DNA of 63,041 bases from Phycisphaerae bacterium (GTDB lineage Bacteria > Planctomycetota > Phycisphaerae > Sedimentisphaerales > SM23-30), in assembly GCA_016342495.1 (NCBI GenBank), contig JAEIOG010000017.1, positions 1-63,041 on the forward strand, given 5' to 3'. The notes under the pieces were generated by a model. That model did no database searches, was not told the DNA's origin, and worked only from the letters and a program-made list of their open reading frames with translations. The position numbers and the translations under genes are program-made. Positions within the stretch are counted from its first letter, which is position 1. The number at the start of each line of letters is the position of its first letter. Shown one piece after another: positions 52,643 through 61,433 of the stretch.

Positions 52643-55591
52643 ATGAGATTATTAAATAATGCAAATATCATGTATCGGACTGCTTCAGTGTTATTATTGT
52701 CTTTTGTGTTGTTGGCATCAGAAACAGAAGCTCTGGCCAGTGATTCAGATATTTATGAGCTTAAGCTTGAGGCACCAATTACCAGATGGGATGAGGCTAT
52801 TCCTCTGGGTAATGGCATGTTGGGTGGTTTACTTTGGGGCAGCGGCAATACCATTAACCTTTCTTTGGACCGGGGCGATCTCTGGGATGAAACCCTGGCC
52901 CCTGAAATTCTTGAAGGCAATTGGAATTATGCCAACATGAAAAAACTCATCAAGGACAACTGGGGTGAGTATGTCCGCAGATATGACAATATTTATAATC
53001 ATCCGGCCCCGACTAAATTACCGGGCGGCAGACTTGTCCTGACACTTAGCGAGGATAAAAAAGCCAGCGATTTTACCCTTGATATGAAAAACGCTCTGGG
53101 AGTGGTAAACTTTAAGGATAACAGTAAACTCGAATGTTTTTTTCATGCCAGCCAGCGCGTATCATTAATCATAATAGATGATAACAATGTTGCCTGTAAA
53201 TTCATTCGCCCTGATGGCATTGACCGGCTGAAATACAAACCAGCGACCTTTGGCCAGGCCGACGGTATGAACTGGATGGTGCAGGAAGCCAGCGAAGGGC
53301 TTGTCTATGCAACTTTGACCGTTACCAAACACATTGGCGATAAAACCTTGATTGCTGTTACAATAACAACAAATAAAGAAGATGCCAATGAAACTGACCC
53401 GCTTGCTCTGGCAAAAAAACTGGTATTAAAAGCTCTGGATACCGGTTATGACGAGATGTTTGCAACGCATGAGCAATGGTGGGATAATTTCTGGTCTATT
53501 TCTGAGGTGACTATCCCAGATGAGAGGATTCAACGGCATTATAATCTTGTCAAGTATTTTTATGGCGCCGCTTCACGGCCAGATGCCCCTTCGATGCCTT
53601 TGCAGGCAGTTTGGACCCAGGATTCCGGTGGACTGCCGCCCTGGAAAGGTGATTTTCATCATGATCTAAATACCCAGATGACTTATCTTGCTTATCACAA
53701 AGCTGGTCTGACAGATGCCGGGCTTAGCTTTATCAATCATATGTGGAATTTGCTGCCGGAATATCGAAAGTTTGCCAGGGACTTTTACGGCGTTAATGGT
53801 GCGGTAATTCCTGCAGTTATGACCTTAAACGGCAAACCTCTGGGTGGCTGGCCTCAGTATACTTTATCACCAACTTTTTCTATATGGGTTGGCCAGAGTT
53901 TTTACCTCCATTGGAAACATACAATGGATGAAAAATTCCTGCGTGAGAGAGCTTATCCGTGGATGAACGAGATAATGATAGCCATTACCGAGTTGCTGGA
54001 AGAAAAGGATGGCAAACTCTATTTACCGCTTTCAAGTTCATCAGAGATATTTAATAATTCCAAGCGGGCTTTTCTCAAACCCAATTCCAATCAGGATCTG
54101 GCTATGCTGCATTGGGCCTATGATGCCATGGCGGAGATGGCCCAGATGCTGGATAAATCAGATGATGCCGGAAAATGGCGGGCATTGCGGGTTAAGCTTA
54201 ATCCGCTTCATGTCGATAAAGATAATGTGCTTATGTTCAGCAGTGATGAACCATTTAATCAATCTCATCGTCATCATGCCCATGTCATGGCTATTCATCC
54301 CTTTGCCACCCTTAATATTGATGGCTCTGCAAGGGATCGTAAAATCATAAAGGCTTCTGTTGCCAAGATGGATGAGCTTGGTTCACGCGCCTGGACAGGC
54401 TACAGCTTTTCATGGTTTTCATCTATTCTGGCCCGCGTTGGTCAACCGGAGCTGGCCTGGCAATACCTCATCTATTATGAACGAGCCTTTACTTTGCGCA
54501 ATGGTTTTCATGTCAATGGCGATCAGATCGGTACCGGGCTTTCGGGCTTTAGTTACCGGCCATTTACGCTGGAAGGCAACTTCCTGGCAATGGAAGCGGT
54601 TCATGATATGATTCTGCAAAGCTGGCCGGTAGATATAGCAAAAGATCCAAATCCGGTTATTCGTGTTTTCCCGGCAATGCCGTGGGCCTGGCATAATGCC
54701 AGCTTCCGGGGTATCTGCGCTGAAGGCGGTTTTGTGGTTTCAGCTCGATATGAGAATAATGCGACAACCTGGTTTGAGATCAAAGCAACTGTTGACAGCG
54801 AGCTGCGGCTTCGGGATAACTTTGATGGTGCTCAACCTAAATTTAATCTTGTTGTCAAAAAAGTGGGCAGTGATTTTGTGGTCAGCTTAAAGGCCGGCCA
54901 GAGCCTTATCGGTACGCTTGCCAGGGCCAGGACAATCCCTCCCCAGCCTGCCGAATCGATCGAAGTAGAAAAACGCATCCAGCGCGTGGAAGATATAGCC
55001 TCGGCAAAGAAATATAAAATCACTTCCACTAACATCCCCTTGCGTATCGGGGCAGATAACAATGGCCAAAACTGTTTCGTCGGCGATATCGCCAGGTTCA
55101 GTATTTTTAATCGCGTGCTTTCAGCTAAAGAGATAGCAGACTTAGCAGCCAGAAAGGACGCCAAGGGTATTGAGGATATGCCAGATTGCATTATCAGTGA
55201 TGATTTTGTGGATTTAAGTAAGCATAAATATGATATAACCGGGAAAGTGGTTCAGGTCGAAAGGTCTATGCATTTTGATGGCAAGAGTTTTCTAAGTATT
55301 GCCCATGATGAATCCTTAAATTGTAATCAGGCGATAACGCTGGAGGCATGGATTCATCCTGAGACCACAGGTACCAGGGTGATAGATAAATCCATAGCCG
55401 GCAGTTCCCAGGGTTATCTCATCGATACTTATGGCGGCGGTTTGAGAATGATTTCCAATGCCGACACCTCTAATCCAACCTCAAAACAAAAAATACCGCT
55501 TAAAGTCTGGACTCATATCGCCGCAACCGTAGATGGCCACACTGGCCAGACAACACTCTATATCAATGGCACCAAAGTCAATGCACAATAA
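52643..55591 (+). CDS. Exported GH95-type glycoside hydrolase with permuted LamG halves
   Basis: The 982-residue protein has a signal peptide (ASVLLLSFVLLASETEALA), an N-terminal GH95/65N domain (WDEAIPLGNGMLGGLLWG, LSLDRGDLWDE) and an (alpha/alpha)6 catalytic barrel with LPPWKGDFHHDLNTQMTYL and SSSSEIF. GH95 members are alpha-L-fucosidases or alpha-L-galactosidases; classical members have NxN where this protein has DxN (HDLNTQ), so the specificity may differ. The last 220 residues hold LamG-like halves in swapped order: the C-terminal half (IPLRIGADNNGQNCFVGDIA) comes before the N-terminal half (CNQAITLEAWIHPE, WTHIAATVDG). ATG 52643 has an AAGGGTG site. It is probably periplasmic or secreted and degrades algal or mucin-type glycans. 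Confidence 0.85.
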   Translation: MRLLNNANIMYRTASVLLLSFVLLASETEALASDSDIYELKLEAPITRWDEAIPLGNGMLGGLLWGSGNTINLSLDRGDLWDETLAPEILEGNWNYANMKKLIKDNWGEYVRRYDNIYNHPAPTKLPGGRLVLTLSEDKKASDFTLDMKNALGVVNFKDNSKLECFFHASQRVSLIIIDDNNVACKFIRPDGIDRLKYKPATFGQADGMNWMVQEASEGLVYATLTVTKHIGDKTLIAVTITTNKEDANETDPLALAKKLVLKALDTGYDEMFATHEQWWDNFWSISEVTIPDERIQRHYNLVKYFYGAASRPDAPSMPLQAVWTQDSGGLPPWKGDFHHDLNTQMTYLAYHKAGLTDAGLSFINHMWNLLPEYRKFARDFYGVNGAVIPAVMTLNGKPLGGWPQYTLSPTFSIWVGQSFYLHWKHTMDEKFLRERAYPWMNEIMIAITELLEEKDGKLYLPLSSSSEIFNNSKRAFLKPNSNQDLAMLHWAYDAMAEMAQMLDKSDDAGKWRALRVKLNPLHVDKDNVLMFSSDEPFNQSHRHHAHVMAIHPFATLNIDGSARDRKIIKASVAKMDELGSRAWTGYSFSWFSSILARVGQPELAWQYLIYYERAFTLRNGFHVNGDQIGTGLSGFSYRPFTLEGNFLAMEAVHDMILQSWPVDIAKDPNPVIRVFPAMPWAWHNASFRGICAEGGFVVSARYENNATTWFEIKATVDSELRLRDNFDGAQPKFNLVVKKVGSDFVVSLKAGQSLIGTLARARTIPPQPAESIEVEKRIQRVEDIASAKKYKITSTNIPLRIGADNNGQNCFVGDIARFSIFNRVLSAKEIADLAARKDAKGIEDMPDCIISDDFVDLSKHKYDITGKVVQVERSMHFDGKSFLSIAHDESLNCNQAITLEAWIHPETTGTRVIDKSIAGSSQGYLIDTYGGGLRMISNADTSNPTSKQKIPLKVWTHIAATVDGHTGQTTLYINGTKVNAQ

Positions 55592-55628
55592 TTTTCAATC
55601 ACTATGTTCCCATTTAGCAGGTGAATAC

Positions 55629-56150
55629 ATGAAAAGAAAAAAGAGAATATTATTGATTCTTGTGCCAATATTTTTATTTTTTATATTATTTCTGATGTTT
55701 TATAATAATCTTTTTTGCCCGCGTTTTAAAGAGGCAGGCTATTCTGTATTTGTTGATGGCATTGAGAGGGGTGATATAAAAGTCAATAAACTTGATGAAA
55801 GCAAGTTGTTGATACTTGTTCCTTCAGCACGATATTTAAATGAAATAGAAGATATCTATTTAGATTTAGAGCTTCAAAAGGTGGCAAAAGGTAATCTACT
55901 TGTTTATAAGCCCATTGATAGTTTAGGCTTTGCTTTAATGAACAGTGATGTTTTGAGTGATGATCCTTCGAACTTTATCTATTATGATGCAGATGTTAAG
56001 GTTGATGCCGAAAAGATTGAAATATTTATCAAAGGTGATTTCGGGCATTCTGGGTGTGAAACCTGTTTTGCTCAGTATTCAAGATTACTACAGAAGATAT
56101 ATGTCCTACGCAAAAAAGCGGGATTCGCATTGGCTCACGGGGTCAAATGA
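55629..56150 (+). CDS. Single-span membrane protein of unknown function
   Basis: The 173-residue protein has one N-terminal span (ILLILVPIFLFFILFLMFYN) and an exported domain with FCPRFKEAGYSVFVDGIERG, a DVKVDAEKIEIFI strand and a late CETCF pair. No family is recognised. ATG 55629 with AGGTGA upstream is chosen; a longer frame from 55533 would overlap the GH95 gene. It lies 37 bases after the GH95 stop and may share its transcript. A palindrome-rich stretch follows. Confidence 0.65.
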   Translation: MKRKKRILLILVPIFLFFILFLMFYNNLFCPRFKEAGYSVFVDGIERGDIKVNKLDESKLLILVPSARYLNEIEDIYLDLELQKVAKGNLLVYKPIDSLGFALMNSDVLSDDPSNFIYYDADVKVDAEKIEIFIKGDFGHSGCETCFAQYSRLLQKIYVLRKKAGFALAHGVK

Positions 56151-56181
56151 TGGCCAATGGCTCGCGTAGGGAGAAGTAGCA

Positions 56182-56397
56182 CAAGCATCTTGCTTGCGAT
56201 ACTTAACTTCTGCCTTATGCCGATTGATATCTGGCCGGATGCTGAGAGTTTGCATGCAAACTCTCTACAAAATTTGTCACGGGCGCATTAATATTTGTCT
56301 CCTGCCTGCGACATCCAGCCTGATGCAGGCGGCAACGACGCCGATGGCACTTACCGACCAATGATCCTTATGTAAGTTGTGTGCAGGTTCAACCTGC
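56182..56397. repeat. Cluster of short palindromes
   Basis: Four palindromic structures lie within about 216 bases: CAAGCA/TGCTTG (56182-56196), a perfect 22-bp palindrome with half-site GAGAGTTTGCA (56244-56265), GCCTGC/GCAGGC (56304-56330) and GCAGGTT/AACCTGC (56383-56397). The last overlaps the stop codon of the DUF1080 gene. No gene is seen here otherwise. Confidence 0.7.
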
Positions 56398-57240
56398 CAT
56401 GAGCATTATTTCGATGTTTTTGAACTGGACAGGGTGGCTTTCGGCTTGCAGCGAGATAGATCCGCCATCGAGCAGTTTACGGCCATCGATAATAAGTTTT
56501 TTAGCGGCGGTGTCTTTGTCATCGAGTTGTGGCTGTTCATATTGCATGACAACTTCGCCATTGATAAGATGTTTGATGATGCCGGAGCCATTGACTTCGA
56601 TTTCGGCGGTGACCCACTGGTCGCCATGATAGGTTTTGGAGTTTGAGCTGATGCAATGGTTCCGGACGAGTTTCCCTTCCATGACAACGTTTGTGCCCGG
56701 TGTGCAGAGATTGCAGGTAGATCGGTCGCCTTTACCGCTGCCGCCGAGCAGTTGGACTTCGATAGAGATCGGAAAGTCCTGGTCAAGGCCCATGCTTTCT
56801 GGTTCCTGGCCATGGATCATAATGCCGCTATTGCGATAGGCCCAGCCGGCCCCGCCGGTGGTCTGTTCGCCGATGAAGCGATATTGCAGACGCATGCGAT
56901 AGTGGGAAAAGTTTTCTTTATAGAACAGATGGCCGAAACGATTATCGAATTTATCGAACTTATCATAGGAAACCGTTAGCAGCCCATCTTGGACCCGGAA
57001 GATATCCCCGGGATTTTCCCCGAGTTTATGGCCTTTGATCTTGGTTGTCCAGCCATCGAGGTCTTTGCCATTGAAGATACTGACCCATTTACCGATAACA
57101 GGGCCGGTGGGGGCGGTTTTGTCGATGACAGTTTTGGCTTTGGCGGTCTTTACCGGTGCGGCAGTGTCGGTTGTGACATCCCCGCAGCCAACCAGGATCA
57201 ACATTGCCAGAGAAACCATGATTCTTAAAACATTTTTCAT
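56389..57240 (-). CDS. DUF1080 (3-keto-disaccharide hydrolase-like) lipoprotein
   Basis: The 283-residue protein has a lipoprotein signal (SLAMLILVGCGDV, lipobox LVGC) and a DUF1080 concanavalin-like domain (about 50-280: WVSIFNGKDLDGWTTKIKG, FSHYRMRLQYRFIG, GWAYRNSGIMIHG, PISIEVQLLGG, WVTAEIEVNG, GSISLQAESHPVQFKNIEI). DUF1080 proteins are very numerous in planctomycetes; some hydrolyse 3-keto-glycosides. The CNLC insert near 185 is a common feature of the group. It is divergent from the MFS gene and convergent with the GH95 cluster; a role in sugar breakdown is likely but not proven. Confidence 0.88.
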   Translation of the reverse strand: MKNVLRIMVSLAMLILVGCGDVTTDTAAPVKTAKAKTVIDKTAPTGPVIGKWVSIFNGKDLDGWTTKIKGHKLGENPGDIFRVQDGLLTVSYDKFDKFDNRFGHLFYKENFSHYRMRLQYRFIGEQTTGGAGWAYRNSGIMIHGQEPESMGLDQDFPISIEVQLLGGSGKGDRSTCNLCTPGTNVVMEGKLVRNHCISSNSKTYHGDQWVTAEIEVNGSGIIKHLINGEVVMQYEQPQLDDKDTAAKKLIIDGRKLLDGGSISLQAESHPVQFKNIEIMLMAG

Positions 57241-57434
57241 AATACACCTCTTAAATAGAATATTTCATTGATAGTACATTATCTTAACCTTTATATTTCC
57301 CTTGTATAGAGAATTTGTATAACTAAATTTATTTAAACTTTTGGCATTAGTCTATCGCATCCAGTTAAAAAGTATTTGACTTCCGGCTTATATTGCGGTA
57401 TTTATCGCTTTTAAAGTAGAAAGTTGCATTTGTA

Positions 57435-58778
57435 ATGATTAATAAACCAAATAGTAAAGCCCAATCCCGCTGGGTTGATTTTCCTTTTGCCCCGGGTAAA
57501 TGGCGATTCTTCTATGGCTGGTTTATTGTGCTTGTTGCAACTATCGGCATAATTGCCAGCATCCCGGGCCAGACCATTGGCGTGGGTGTTTTTACCGATA
57601 GTTTTATTGAAATCCTTGGTCTGACACGAAACCAGCTGAGTTTGGCTTATATGTACGGCACAGTTATAAGCAGTTTTTTGCTGCCTTTAGCTGGTACGGT
57701 AACTGACAAGGTTGGTACCCGGGTGATGGTTGTTATTAGTTCAATCGGTCTGGGTATAAGTCTGGTGGTTTTGTCACTGGCCGATCATATACCGGCAATC
57801 ACAGCTAATATCACCGCCACTATTATGCTTATGGCTTTTGGCTTTCTGCTGATTCGCTTTTTTGGTCAGGGATGTCTCACCATGGTTTCCCGGATTACTA
57901 TCGCCAAATGGTTTAATCATCGCCGGGGCCTGGCAACTGGCATCGCTAATATCGCCGTGGCTTACAGTTTTAATGCTTCACCGGCATTATTGAATTATTT
58001 CGTTGAGAACTGGGGTTGGCAAAGCAGTTATCTGCTTTTAGCTGCGATAGTTGGCATCGGCATGAGCGTAATTGGCTGGCTTTTTTACCGGGATAATCCT
58101 GAACAGTGTGGACTGGTTATGGATGGCCGTGATGACCAGCTGTGGGTTAAGAAAGCCCAAAAGCGCGTGCCTCAGATATATCATGAATTTACCCGCAGTG
58201 AGGCGATCCGGACATGGGCTTTCTGGGCTTTTGCCCTGGCTTGTGCCTGGCAGGCACTTTATATGACCGCTTTGAGTTTTCATATAACTTCTCTGGGCCA
58301 GGAGTTGGGCCTGAGTCGCAGTCAGTCTTATGCGGTATTTCCGGTTATTGGCTTAGTCAGCGTAGCGGTGGCATTGATAGCCGGCTGGCTCAGCGATCAT
58401 ATCAGACTTAAATGGCTGTTGATAGTCAATGTCATCTTTCAGATTGTCACTGCAGCCGGGCAGCTTGATTTTTCTACAACTTCAGGCAGGATACTTTTTA
58501 TAGCGGGCTATGGTGTCTCCGGTGGTATCTTTGGTTTGATGATGACAATCATCTGGCCCCGGTATTTTGGCCGCAAACACTTAGGATCCATCAGCGGGCT
58601 TACTACCTCTATTCTGGTCTTTTCCAGTGCGATTGGTCCAATCTTTTTCAGTAAGATGTATGATGTTACCGGCAGTTATAAACTGGTGGCTTTGATCTCC
58701 ATGGCTGTTCCTGCACTGCTGCTGATACCTTCGTTTTTAGTTAAAAATCCCCAGGAAAAACTCCGCGAGACCGTTTAG
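57435..58778 (+). CDS. MFS transporter (OFA/monocarboxylate-like)
   Basis: The 447-residue membrane protein has 12 predicted spans in two halves. The first carries RFFYGWFIVLVATIGIIASI, GVFTDSFIEILGLTRNQLS, GTVTDKVGTRVMVVISS and RFFGQGCLTMVSRITIAKWF; the second has LVSVAVALIAGWLSDHIRLK. This is the pattern of the oxalate:formate antiporter/monocarboxylate branch of the MFS. The substrate may be an organic acid, but this is not certain. It is divergent from the DUF1080 lipoprotein gene and ends 122 bases before selA in the same direction. Confidence 0.88.
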   Translation: MINKPNSKAQSRWVDFPFAPGKWRFFYGWFIVLVATIGIIASIPGQTIGVGVFTDSFIEILGLTRNQLSLAYMYGTVISSFLLPLAGTVTDKVGTRVMVVISSIGLGISLVVLSLADHIPAITANITATIMLMAFGFLLIRFFGQGCLTMVSRITIAKWFNHRRGLATGIANIAVAYSFNASPALLNYFVENWGWQSSYLLLAAIVGIGMSVIGWLFYRDNPEQCGLVMDGRDDQLWVKKAQKRVPQIYHEFTRSEAIRTWAFWAFALACAWQALYMTALSFHITSLGQELGLSRSQSYAVFPVIGLVSVAVALIAGWLSDHIRLKWLLIVNVIFQIVTAAGQLDFSTTSGRILFIAGYGVSGGIFGLMMTIIWPRYFGRKHLGSISGLTTSILVFSSAIGPIFFSKMYDVTGSYKLVALISMAVPALLLIPSFLVKNPQEKLRETV

Positions 58779-58900
58779 CATTGTCATTCCGGGATTTCTT
58801 AGTCTCGGCTAATGATTTAAATCTATTGATTTATCCGTTTGGGCTCGTTAGAATAAAATACAGATATTTTACCCGGTTATTTACTGATAAAGGTGGTTTT

Positions 58901-60304
58901 ATGGCTAATAAAAACGAATTATTAAGAAATCTTCCCTCGGTTGACAGTTTGCTGGAAACCGAAGCGGTTAAGGATATATTAAAAGATGCCCCCCGCAAGG
59001 TGGTAGTCCAGGCTCTGCGGGATGCCATTGACCTGAACCGCAGTCTTATCCTCAAAGATTCCGGCTGTGACAATATCGATAAACTTCCCGCTGCGATCAT
59101 TCAAGCAGCACTCAGCTGTGTTGGTGATGATATGAAACCATATTATCGTCGTATCATCAATGCCACCGGTATCATTTTGCATACCGCTTTGGGCCGGGCG
59201 GTGCTGGCTGAGCGGGCATTGGATCAGATTCAAAATCATTTACGGGGTTATAATCTCCTGCAAATGGATTTAGCTACCGGCAAACGTTCCAGTCGGGATG
59301 GGCGTCTGGAAGCTCTATTGCAAAGGCTTACCGGCTGTGAGGCGGCCACTGTGGTAAATAATAATGCCGCCGCTACCGCCATCGCCTTAAACAGCATGGC
59401 CGCCGGCAAAGAAGTTATTGTCTCCCGCGGCCAGCTGGTCGAAATCGGCGGGGCGTTTCGTCTGCCAGAGGTGATGGAAGCCGCCGGTGTGAAGATGGTT
59501 GAAGTTGGCACCACTAATAAAACCCACCCCCGTGACTATGAAAATGCCATCACCGAAGATACCGCCGCTATCATTCGGGTTCATCCCAGTAATTATCAGA
59601 TTACCGGATTTACTTCTGAGGTTTCTCTGGAAACTTTGATTGATATCGCTCATCGCCATAATTTAGTGATGATTGATGATGTCGGGGCCGGTGCCTTATT
59701 TGACTTTTCCCGGTTTGGCTTTCAATATGAACCGCCGCTGCCGGTTTCAATCCAGATGGGAGCCGATCTGGTCACCTGCAGCGCTGACAAACTTATCGGC
59801 GGCCCTCAGGGCGGCATCATTCTCGGCAAAGCCGAACATATTCAAAAAATTCGCAAAAGCCCCTGGGCCCGTATCCTGCGGGTTGACAAGCTGACTCTGG
59901 CATTGCTGGAAGCGACGCTGACACTGTTTCTTGATGAACAGCTGGCTCTGGCTGAATCGCCGACTTTGCGGATGTTAGGTAGAACTTTAGAGGATTTAAC
60001 CCAACAGGCTAATCGCATCGCCAAAGCGGTCAATGAAACAATTGCCGCTGGTCAATTAGAGATAATCGATGGCTTCAGCCAGATGGGTTCCGGGTCGCTG
60101 CCGACCCAGAATCTCCCGACTAAACTATTGGCCATCAAGCCAGCGGGCATGAGTTTAGATGAACTGACAGTAAAACTTCGTCAATACCCAACCCCCATCG
60201 TCGCCCGCATCAGCGAAGGGCAATTACTAATGGATCCAAGAACCATGTTGTTCGATGATGAAGAAATAGTGGTAAAGGCACTGGTTGAGTTGTTGGGTAA
60301 TTGA
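58901..60304 (+). CDS. selA: L-seryl-tRNA(Sec) selenium transferase SelA
   Basis: The 467-residue PLP-dependent enzyme has the SelA N-terminus (NLPSVDSLLETEAVKDIL) and INATGIILHTALGRAVL. The PLP lysine lies in CSADKLIGGPQGGIILG (about Lys296), and the C-terminal part has LPTKLLAIKP and the TPIVARISEGQLLMDPRTM motif. It converts seryl-tRNA(Sec) to selenocysteinyl-tRNA(Sec), so the organism should make selenoproteins. Neither selB, selD nor the Sec tRNA lies in this window. ATG 58901 has AAAGGTGG seven bases upstream; the frame extends further up without family residues. Confidence 0.95.
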   Translation: MANKNELLRNLPSVDSLLETEAVKDILKDAPRKVVVQALRDAIDLNRSLILKDSGCDNIDKLPAAIIQAALSCVGDDMKPYYRRIINATGIILHTALGRAVLAERALDQIQNHLRGYNLLQMDLATGKRSSRDGRLEALLQRLTGCEAATVVNNNAAATAIALNSMAAGKEVIVSRGQLVEIGGAFRLPEVMEAAGVKMVEVGTTNKTHPRDYENAITEDTAAIIRVHPSNYQITGFTSEVSLETLIDIAHRHNLVMIDDVGAGALFDFSRFGFQYEPPLPVSIQMGADLVTCSADKLIGGPQGGIILGKAEHIQKIRKSPWARILRVDKLTLALLEATLTLFLDEQLALAESPTLRMLGRTLEDLTQQANRIAKAVNETIAAGQLEIIDGFSQMGSGSLPTQNLPTKLLAIKPAGMSLDELTVKLRQYPTPIVARISEGQLLMDPRTMLFDDEEIVVKALVELLGN

Positions 60305-60323
60305 TTTGCTATTATTATTTTAC

Positions 60324-60593
60324 ATGGGCAATGGTATGGACGGTGAGACAATATTAATAATTGGAATGATTTCAGCATTTGCCGTTTTGCTGTTAGTTAG
60401 CTTTGTCAGAGAAAGAATGTATCGCAAAACTTTGAAAGACACCATGAAACAATTAAACGGCGAACGCTTGCAGCAGCTGGAAAGACTTTTATGTCAGTCT
60501 GCCGGGCCATTATGTCAACTGGAATCATTACAAAGTGAACTTACTTTAAGGCAAAGTGAACACACCCTGTGCATGAACCTGATATATTTCTAG
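60324..60593 (+). CDS. Small single-span membrane protein downstream of selA
   Basis: The 89-residue frame starts MGNGMDGETILIIGMISAFA, with one membrane helix (ILIIGMISAFAVLLLVSFV), then a basic helical stretch (RERMYRKTLKDTMKQLN) and a Leu/Gln-rich end. It begins 19 bases after the selA stop in the same direction, with no clear ribosome site; ATG 60336 is an alternative start. The charge pattern after the helix looks real, but the last 30 residues are less convincing. No family is recognised. Confidence 0.5.
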   Translation: MGNGMDGETILIIGMISAFAVLLLVSFVRERMYRKTLKDTMKQLNGERLQQLERLLCQSAGPLCQLESLQSELTLRQSEHTLCMNLIYF

Positions 60594-60926
60594 CGAAGCG
60601 TCTTCTTGTCATCCTCGATAGCTGGTCAAACAGTTTAGTTTCTTTATCGTTCAAGATTAGCCTCCTGAGTTAATTTCTGACTGAGTTTCTAGATTCATAT
60701 CATAGAAGTATATTATTCGTCCATGAGTCTGGTAGCCTATACAGATATTAAATTTGTAAGCGAAGCGAACACCAGAGCCATTGCCATTATCGAAGCATTT
60801 AAAATTAGCTTTAGGGTATCTCTAATAATTGCTTTCGCAGTAGAAATTGAATTTTTAGAGATTCCCTTTAGTTAAAATTTACAAAATTAACCGCATGGAC
60901 TACCTGTTTTCCTCTTGTTTCAAATA
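60594..60926. other. Intergenic region without visible features
   Basis: This 333-base AT-rich gap lies between the small membrane protein gene and a convergent lipoprotein gene. I see no gene, terminator or repeat that I would defend. Confidence 0.5.
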
Positions 60927-61433
60927 TCATTCAATAAGCCACCCGGTGATTTCACCTTGAAACTCAATTTTCTTCGTTTCAGGATTAAATTCAATTTCAG
61001 GAAATTCGGTATCAGGGAATTTGTCACTTTTCATTTTACAAAACTGGATTCTACCATTGATCTTAGATTCCAGTGTCACAGTAACACTTACCTGGTTTTC
61101 ATCCCTAATTTTGAGTTTCCCTTGCAAATCTAAAATATTATCATCAGGATTTTCAACATGAGGGGTAAATACCCCAGGTTCACCATACATTTCCACCATT
61201 TGCACATAGGAAAAAGAGAAATTTTTCTTTTTTGTATCTGAACCAGCAACACGGCGATTCAGCATTCCATAGCCTTCGTATTCAATTTCAAGATCGCCTT
61301 GCTCTGTTAAAACTACATACACACAACAAGACTTTTTGTCAAGACAAACAACTTCTTGTTGCGGAGAAGAATCTTCACAACCTAATGCTAAAAATAGCAT
61401 ACAAAAAACATATAAAATGGATAATTTATTCAT
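60927..61433 (-). CDS. Putative lipoprotein of unknown function
   Basis: The 168-residue protein has a lipoprotein signal (YVFCMLFLALGCEDSS, lipobox ALGC). The mature part is beta-rich with two early Cys (KKSCCVYVVL) and strands such as IEYEGYGMLNRRVAG and KIRDENQVSVTVTLESKING. No family is recognised. It begins inside the end of the Sel1-repeat lipoprotein gene (eight-base overlap), so the two are co-expressed and possibly partners at the membrane. Confidence 0.7.
   Translation of the reverse strand: MNKLSILYVFCMLFLALGCEDSSPQQEVVCLDKKSCCVYVVLTEQGDLEIEYEGYGMLNRRVAGSDTKKKNFSFSYVQMVEMYGEPGVFTPHVENPDDNILDLQGKLKIRDENQVSVTVTLESKINGRIQFCKMKSDKFPDTEFPEIEFNPETKKIEFQGEITGWLIE

Noticed and set aside
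55533..55628. Longer N-terminus for the small membrane protein after the GH95 gene
   Set aside because: It would overlap the GH95 reading frame; the ATG at 55629 has an AGGTGA site and starts the membrane helix properly.
56406..56979. Several overlapping frames on both strands opposite the DUF1080 gene
   Set aside because: The minus-strand DUF1080 frame has a lipobox and clear family motifs; the others are by-products of its composition.
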